DNA from: Marinobacterium iners DSM 11526
Lineage (GTDB): Bacteria; Pseudomonadota; Gammaproteobacteria; Pseudomonadales; Balneatricaceae
Reading direction: 5' to 3'
Assembly: GCF_900107855.1 (NCBI RefSeq)
Contig: NZ_FNRJ01000024.1
Coordinates: forward strand, 1 to 36,927
Length of the DNA stretch: 36,927 nt
Shown: positions 32,557 to 36,927 of the stretch, piece after piece
Layout of the letters: every line of letters begins with the position of its first letter
Numbering within the stretch: the stretch's first letter is position 1
The notes under the pieces: generated by a model
What the model was told of the DNA's origin: nothing
The model's input: the letters and a program-made list of their open reading frames with translations, nothing else
Database searches by the model: none
Position numbers and translations under genes: made by a program

Positions 32557-33057
32557 TCATTGGCACTGTAAAGTAGGATGAATGTCTGCTATAGCATAGC
32601 GCCCATCATGGAATACTAATGAGCTAGAAACATCATCGAATCCATAATCTTTCACTTCACCAACTATGATGTAATGATCGCCTCCATCATAAACATTCCA
32701 TGACTGACACTCAAACCATGCAGCACTTTCATGCAACCTGGGGGCGCGATACGCTTCATCCAAGAGCTTCACATCACTGAATTTATCATATCCTTTACGT
32801 GAAAAACGGTTCGATAATTCAATTTGATCATCTCGCAAAACATGTACAGTAAAGTATTCACAGTTAGTGAAATCATTAGCACTATATGCAGACTTATCAA
32901 TGCTCCATAAAATAAGTGCAGGATCTATAGAAACAGAGTTGAAGCTACTGGCCGTAACTCCAACTTTTTCACCATTAGAATTTTTAGTTGTGATAACAGT
33001 TACACCAGTCGGAAATCGTCCCAGAGCTTTTCGAAATTTTTTATTATCGAATGACAT
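32557..33057 (-). CDS. Stand-alone flavin reductase of a two-component monooxygenase
   Basis: This 166-residue protein has a single flavin reductase domain. RKALGRFPTGVTVITTK, GVTASSFNSVSIDPALILWS and GGDHYIIVGEV are closely similar to the N-terminal domain of the hydroxylase reductase at 22763. It lacks that protein's MarR-like C-terminal domain, so it should not have its substrate-gated control. It should pass reduced FMN or FAD to the oxygenase encoded 14 nt upstream in the same leftward operon. Codon use is AT-rich like its island neighbours. The flavin reductase role is secure; the substrate of the whole system is unknown. Confidence 0.88.
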   Translation of the reverse strand: MSFDNKKFRKALGRFPTGVTVITTKNSNGEKVGVTASSFNSVSIDPALILWSIDKSAYSANDFTNCEYFTVHVLRDDQIELSNRFSRKGYDKFSDVKLLDEAYRAPRLHESAAWFECQSWNVYDGGDHYIIVGEVKDYGFDDVSSSLVFHDGRYAIADIHPTLQCQ

Positions 33058-33071
33058 AATATTATCCTTCT

Positions 33072-34238
33072 TTATAGATAGCCTTTAAATGGTTCAACGT
33101 TACTGATAACTGCTCCAGCACCATCAAATACTGACTCATTGATGTGGGCGTGTTGTACACCAACCATTGTGTCTCGAAGTATTTTCTGCAAACGACGGTT
33201 CATATATATTGAACTAATACCAGAAAGGTTATAACAACGCTTGACAACATCTCCACATACTTCAGCGGCATGAGCAGATGAAAGTTTCATTTCGTTCGTA
33301 AGTTCTTGGCTAATTTCATTACCTTCAACGACTTCCTCAAACACTCTTTCACATACTTCATAAAAATAAGCACGGCAACTGAGATATGAAGCTGTTGATC
33401 TTGCTAAACCCATTCTGAAATATGCTCGATCTGCTAACTTAGGTGCTCCTGTTGTAGTTTGGCCCTGACACATATCAACAAGTTCTTGGATTGCCCCTGC
33501 TGCCAATCCAAGAAGCACTGCTGTATGTACCTGACCAGCAAAAGGTACAGTAGGAATACGATACAGTGGTTCATCAACTTTGGCAGTTTCTCCACGTAGA
33601 AATGTCCAATCTTCAGTCACAAACTTATTATTTACTCTCAAATCATGACTGCCAGTACCTTCCATGCCTACAACGTCCCAGTTATCAACAACCTCAACCT
33701 GAGAGGCGGGCATTATCGCGGTACGCGGCATATCATTAAAACCATTAACAGTACTCCCGGAAATACCGACCCCAATCCAATCAGCTGTTTTACAACCACT
33801 TGAGAATTTCCATTGACCATTAATAATCCATCCATTACCTTCTCTAATCGCTGGCTGTACGGGAAACAAACCACCAGCAAACATTTGATCTGGGCCATTC
33901 TTATAGATCATCGCTTGCGTCTCAATTGGTAAGGCTGCAAGGTAATAGTTAGATGATCCAAAACTTGCAACCCATGCTGCAGATCCATCGACAGAAGCCA
34001 CTCGCTCAATTGCACGCAAGAATGGTATTGGATTGTCTGCTATGCCACCGAACATTTTTGGAACAGCTGCACGGAAAAAGCCGGATTTTTTCATCAAATC
34101 GACTATTTCATTTGGCACATAGCGTTGATTTGAGAACTGATCTCTTCCAGCTTTCACCGCTATCAACAGCTCTTCAATAGCAGCCTTGCCTGGTTCGTCA
34201 ATCCAAACATCTTTGTATAGGTCTACAATATTTTTCAT
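33072..34238 (-). CDS. Acyl-CoA-dehydrogenase-like (group D) flavin monooxygenase
   Basis: This 388-residue protein has the acyl-CoA dehydrogenase fold of two-component monooxygenases (HsaA, C2, IacA types). Landmarks are FRAAVPKMFGGI, VASVDGSAAWVASFGSSNYYLA, FSSGCKTADWIGVGI (flavin-contact Ser), VVGMEGTGSHDLRVNN, and the C-terminal VGVQHAHINESVFDGAGAV. The His pair near the end falls where C2 has its catalytic His. It is distant from the hydroxylase at 21449 and lacks its HAYTDYD motif. It is the first gene of a leftward operon with the reductase and is divergent from a LysR gene. Indole- or aromatic-oxidising enzymes such as IacA are the nearest functional analogy, at low confidence. Confidence 0.85.
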   Translation of the reverse strand: MKNIVDLYKDVWIDEPGKAAIEELLIAVKAGRDQFSNQRYVPNEIVDLMKKSGFFRAAVPKMFGGIADNPIPFLRAIERVASVDGSAAWVASFGSSNYYLAALPIETQAMIYKNGPDQMFAGGLFPVQPAIREGNGWIINGQWKFSSGCKTADWIGVGISGSTVNGFNDMPRTAIMPASQVEVVDNWDVVGMEGTGSHDLRVNNKFVTEDWTFLRGETAKVDEPLYRIPTVPFAGQVHTAVLLGLAAGAIQELVDMCQGQTTTGAPKLADRAYFRMGLARSTASYLSCRAYFYEVCERVFEEVVEGNEISQELTNEMKLSSAHAAEVCGDVVKRCYNLSGISSIYMNRRLQKILRDTMVGVQHAHINESVFDGAGAVISNVEPFKGYL

Positions 34239-34270
34239 AAATCATCCGCGTGTTAAAAATTACAGTAACA

Positions 34271-34311
34271 TGTATAATATCAATTGACCTTACTGACAAA
34301 TAACAGATACT
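34271..34311. promoter_or_regulatory. Overlapping divergent promoters and candidate LysR operator
   Basis: Minus strand: TTGTCA (34299-34294) and TATACA (34276-34271) with a 17-bp spacer fire towards the monooxygenase. Plus strand: TTGACC (34284-34289) and GATACT (34306-34311) with a 16-bp spacer fire towards lysR. The two -35 regions form an imperfect inverted repeat, TTGACCTTACTGACAA (34284-34299). LysR-type regulators commonly bind such sites, both to activate the target and to repress themselves. Confidence 0.6.
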
Positions 34312-34327
34312 AATAATGTGAATAATC

Positions 34328-35254
34328 ATGAATAATAAAGCGTTTGATTTGAATCTAGTCAGAATATTTTGCACTGTTTACGATACTGGTAGCTTAACCA
34401 TAGCAGGAGAAAGACTTAATATAACACAGCCAGCGATTAGCCACGCGTTAAAAAAAATGCGTGCATATTACGACGACCCATTATTCGTGCGTTCAGATGG
34501 AAAGATGATACCAACAAAACTTTCAACTAGTATCGCACCTAATCTTAAAAAATCACTAGAGCTAATTAATATATCTCTAAAGTCAAAAATGGTATTGAGT
34601 GCAGAGGGCTCATCAAAAAAAACCTTCAAAATATCAATGTCAGATATGTCACAAATATTCTTCATCCCATCGTTATGCATGGCATTAGAGAATATACTTG
34701 ACAAAATAAAGCTTGATATCGTGCAGATCACTCAAGATAAAATCGAACCAATTATGAGGGCTGGTGAGCTGGATTTTGCTCTTGGTAACCTACCTTATCT
34801 TTCTGGTAACAATATAAACGGAAGGGTATTAAAAGAAACTCTATTTTTCGACAAATTCATATGCATGGTACGAGACGGACACCCATCTATCAAAAGCTCT
34901 CTTGATAAAATAGATATCAGCAAAATCAAACTATTAAATATAAACAGCAGTATAACTGGCCACACAGGTCTACTAGAAGAAATAAATAGTAAATATGAGA
35001 AAAATATTGCATTAACCATTCCTAATTTCACAGTAGCTCCTGAAATAATCAGCAAGACAGACTTTGGTGTTATAATTCCTAAATCTGTAGCAAAAAGATA
35101 CAACATGGAAAAAACATTTATCTTACATGATATCGACTTGGATAATAATAGAATCGAAATTAACATATATTATCACATGCTTTATAAAGACGACCCTTCA
35201 ATTAATTGGATGAAAGAAATTTTCATTGAGCACTTTAGAGAAAATCAACCCTGA
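34328..35254 (+). CDS. LysR-family transcriptional regulator
   Basis: This 308-residue protein has an N-terminal winged helix (FDLNLVRIFCTVYDTGSLTIAGERLNITQPAISHALKKMR) followed by a periplasmic-binding-protein-like effector domain (about 95-300). The DNA-binding part resembles the NodD/NahR/LinR group that controls aromatic catabolism. It is divergent from the two-component monooxygenase with a 90-nt shared control region, so it very likely regulates it. Codon use is strongly AT-rich (many ATA, AAA, AGA), as in the rest of the island. The effector is unknown. Confidence 0.9.
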   Translation: MNNKAFDLNLVRIFCTVYDTGSLTIAGERLNITQPAISHALKKMRAYYDDPLFVRSDGKMIPTKLSTSIAPNLKKSLELINISLKSKMVLSAEGSSKKTFKISMSDMSQIFFIPSLCMALENILDKIKLDIVQITQDKIEPIMRAGELDFALGNLPYLSGNNINGRVLKETLFFDKFICMVRDGHPSIKSSLDKIDISKIKLLNINSSITGHTGLLEEINSKYEKNIALTIPNFTVAPEIISKTDFGVIIPKSVAKRYNMEKTFILHDIDLDNNRIEINIYYHMLYKDDPSINWMKEIFIEHFRENQP

Positions 35255-35340
35255 TAATTTCAACTATAAATAAAAATAATTTATATTACTTCACATAAAG
35301 CATTACCATAGCACATGAAAATCACGGGGGAAGGTATGCT

Positions 35341-36012
35341 ATGGCTTTTTGTTGTATTATAAAAAAAAATGGACTCGGAAAATTTAAAAAAAGAGAGCTA
35401 ATTAAAATTCTTAGAGAGGAAGTATTAAATATTTTAGACTGTCAAAAAGCATTCCTACATATCCCCTCAACAGTAGAAGACAAACACACCAATGATGGAG
35501 TTAGCGAACACCATATCATAGAGTTTTTTCTTGATGATTTGTCATCTCTTGAGAAAGGGATACATCACATAAGATCAAAACTTTATTCAATGGGATCATA
35601 TTCTGAACCCATAATACAAATACTACTGACAAGAGAATATGAATATAAAAACAACCCGATAGATGAAGAAAAAAAATTTAGTTACTTTGTTGAATATACA
35701 GGCATAACAAATAATGATACCGCATGGTGTAACCATTATATTAAAAATCATGTCGAGTTAATGAAGAAACTACCCAATATAAAACAAATTGTAGTTCATA
35801 CTCCTTTAGCATGGATTTATCCTGAAGGTACTCATATTTTCAGAAGTTTATTATGCAATAGAGTATCATTCCAAACGAAACGGGATTTTGACTCAGCATT
35901 AAAAAGTTCTGTAAGAGATGAAATGCGTGAAGACTATAAAAAATTTCCACGCTTTGATGGAATATGTACGCACTATGCAATGGAGACCTATTCAATCATG
36001 GCCGAATCTTGA
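35341..36012 (+). CDS. EthD-like tandem alpha-beta barrel protein, function unknown
   Basis: This 223-residue protein seems to hold two ferredoxin-like (dimeric alpha-beta barrel) domains, about 1-105 and 112-223. The second has the EthD-like pattern HYIKNHVELMKKLPNIKQIVVHTPL followed by a SFQTKRDFDSALKSSVRDEM helix and FDGICTHYAMETYSI. The first half repeats the fold weakly. No signal peptide or membrane segment is seen. GGGGGAAGG is 6 nt before the ATG. It follows lysR by 86 nt in the same direction. Such small proteins occur beside aromatic- or indole-oxidising monooxygenases and may be an isomerase, oxygenase without cofactor, or binding protein. No catalytic residue can be named. Confidence 0.7.
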   Translation: MAFCCIIKKNGLGKFKKRELIKILREEVLNILDCQKAFLHIPSTVEDKHTNDGVSEHHIIEFFLDDLSSLEKGIHHIRSKLYSMGSYSEPIIQILLTREYEYKNNPIDEEKKFSYFVEYTGITNNDTAWCNHYIKNHVELMKKLPNIKQIVVHTPLAWIYPEGTHIFRSLLCNRVSFQTKRDFDSALKSSVRDEMREDYKKFPRFDGICTHYAMETYSIMAES

Positions 36013-36033
36013 AAGGGGATAAATATAATTGAC

Positions 36034-36067
36034 GTAGTAGTTATCCAGCTGTAGTAGTTATCCAGCT
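36034..36067. repeat. 17-bp perfect tandem duplication
   Basis: GTAGTAGTTATCCAGCT occurs twice head to tail (36034-36050 and 36051-36067), 22 nt after the stop of the EthD-like gene. It may be a scar of insertion or excision, or a polymerase slip. No coding role is seen. Confidence 0.85.
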
Positions 36068-36618
36068 AAGGAGATGTGATCCAGTGTACCACATGAAGAT
36101 TATATTCCTTGCATACGATCAAAGCCGCATGGATGCAGCAGCAACTCACACTCGCTAGCACCGCCAATTCAGTTATTGTCCTATCCGTAATAAAAAGCTC
36201 TTGGGTTTAATTAGTGTGTTGATCCTATATCCTATGGGAACGCCTGGAAACATATCGAAAATCACTATCCAAAAATAACCAACAACTCTCATCCATATCT
36301 TTAACTACATATAAAAATTTAAACCAAATTTATCCGACCATAAGATCCTCTTGCTAGGTTGTTTCATAAGACTGTTAGTAAATTTTCGTTGTATAAAACC
36401 ATCCGATACCGCACCTTCACTCCGAACCTTGCACCGTCAGATCCGATGTTATTTTAAAATATACACGCGTGTCTCAATGAAGCCGACATCGTTCTGAACG
36501 AGGGCTCGTAGCCAAGACCATCTAATTCGACAAACATGCCCTGGGTGCAGAGAGCCAAAAAAGTAGATTATTCGTATTGCTGTATAAAGCTTATTTTGGT
36601 GAGAGCGGTCTCACTAGC
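36068..36618. other. Non-coding stretch between the island genes and the IS element
   Basis: I find no gene here. Composition is mixed, less AT-rich than the island genes. A small perfect hairpin, GTGAGA (36599-36604) / TCTCAC (36609-36614) with loop GCGG, stands 4 bp before the apparent end of the IS element. The stretch may contain decayed mobile-element or gene fragments, but none can be identified. Confidence 0.5.
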
Positions 36619-36927
36619 TGTGGGTGCTAAGGAGGTTGTTCACGCCGGTTAAGTTCGAGATGCTGGTTATCGCCAAACAAACAGCACAGAACAACCGACA
36701 TGAACAACCCCCATAAGAATGCACGAACCACGCCCCATATTCGAGCCCTGATCGTTGATCGCGCCATACGTCAGCAACAATCCATCAAAGATATCGCCCA
36801 CACGTTCGGCATCAGTAGGCGCACGGTGTATAAGTGGCTTGCTCGCTATCGAGAGGCTGGTGACGCTGGTCTTGAGTCAGCATCCAGCCGCCCCCACGCC
36901 TCACCGAGGCAGATGCCGAAACAGTGG
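36619..36927 (+). mobile_element. Left part of an IS481-family insertion sequence, cut by the window edge
   Basis: The sequence starting TGTGGGTGCTAAGGAGGTTG at 36619 resembles the terminal inverted repeat of Bordetella IS481, which as I recall also begins TGTG and has AGGTTGT at the same distance. The transposase reading frame starts 81 bp inside. Only the left end lies in the window, so target duplication and right end cannot be checked. Confidence 0.65.
36700..36927 (+). CDS. IS481-family transposase, N-terminal part
   Basis: The first 76 codons of a transposase run off the right edge. MNNPHKNARTTPHIRALIVD is followed by a helix-turn-helix (QSIKDIAHTFGISRRTVYKWLARYR), then GLESASSRPHASPRQMP. 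This is the standard N-terminus of IS481-type transposases, which then continue into a DDE integrase core of about 250 residues that is not visible here. Near the end, a run of five C at about 36886-36890 could mark a frameshift. Reading the next frame after it gives PRLTEADAETV, which looks at least as protein-like. Whether the gene is intact cannot be judged from this window. Confidence 0.75.
   Translation, partial: MNNPHKNARTTPHIRALIVDRAIRQQQSIKDIAHTFGISRRTVYKWLARYREAGDAGLESASSRPHASPRQMPKQW

Noticed and set aside
36440-36570. Short minus-strand reading frame including FVELDGLGYEPSFRTM, considered as a decayed gene
   Set aside because: Only about 35 codons, no ribosome site, and no family recognised.
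1-36927. CRISPR arrays, tRNA or rRNA genes
   Set aside because: No regularly spaced repeats and no recognisable tRNA or rRNA sequence were seen on reading both strands.

Overview
The window looks like chromosome of a marine gammaproteobacterium, probably an Oceanospirillales relative such as Marinobacterium. This is an inference from the moderately high GC of the main part, the TRAP transporter, and the mix of Acinetobacter-like and enterobacterial-like 4-hydroxyphenylacetate (4-HPA) genes. About 24 kb on the left holds an almost complete homoprotocatechuate meta-cleavage pathway for 4-HPA.

Region 1 (1-7212): a divergent pair of transcription units. Leftward run hpaF and a TRAP solute transporter (dctP, dctQ; dctM would lie off the edge). 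Rightward run hpaH, hpaI, the two halves of hpaG as separate genes, and hpaE. Region 2 (7256-12150): a SoxR redox sensor and a two-gene RND efflux pump, with a textbook SoxR operator in the pump promoter. Region 3 (12265-23795): the activator hpaA, an unrecognised membrane permease, the repressor hpaR, two different hpaD ring-cleavage dioxygenases, an aldehyde dehydrogenase suited to succinic semialdehyde, two Bcr/CflA-type MFS transporters, and a two-component 4-HPA 3-hydroxylase of the Acinetobacter C2/C1 type (an acyl-CoA-dehydrogenase-fold oxygenase and a flavin reductase fused to a MarR-like domain).

The pathway can be read as: uptake (TRAP and/or the unknown permease), hydroxylation to homoprotocatechuate (hpaB/hpaC), extradiol cleavage (hpaD1/hpaD2), semialdehyde oxidation (hpaE), isomerisation (hpaF), decarboxylation and isomerisation (hpaG1/G2), hydration (hpaH), aldol cleavage to pyruvate and succinic semialdehyde (hpaI), then oxidation to succinate. 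A repeated 12-bp palindrome of the form TTAAyATnTTAA lies at five promoter regions. At four of them it sits between the -35 and -10 boxes, which makes it a strong candidate HpaR operator. The SoxR pump inside the cluster suggests defence against quinones or radicals made from the catechol intermediate.

Region 4 (23898-32323): ordinary chromosomal genes: a LuxR-type regulator, an EamA exporter, a DHH phosphoesterase-like protein, a large MscS channel translationally coupled to an SLC13 permease with RCK_C domains, and three peptidyl-prolyl isomerases in a row (SlyD-type, parvulin, FKBP).

Region 5 (about 32330-36927): an abrupt shift to AT-rich DNA. It carries a second two-component flavin monooxygenase (oxygenase and stand-alone reductase), a divergent LysR regulator, and a 223-residue protein resembling tandem EthD-type alpha-beta barrels. 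It ends at the left end of an IS481-like element. This looks horizontally acquired. It is the most likely place for an undescribed small aromatic or indole-type oxidation system; its substrate cannot be told from sequence.
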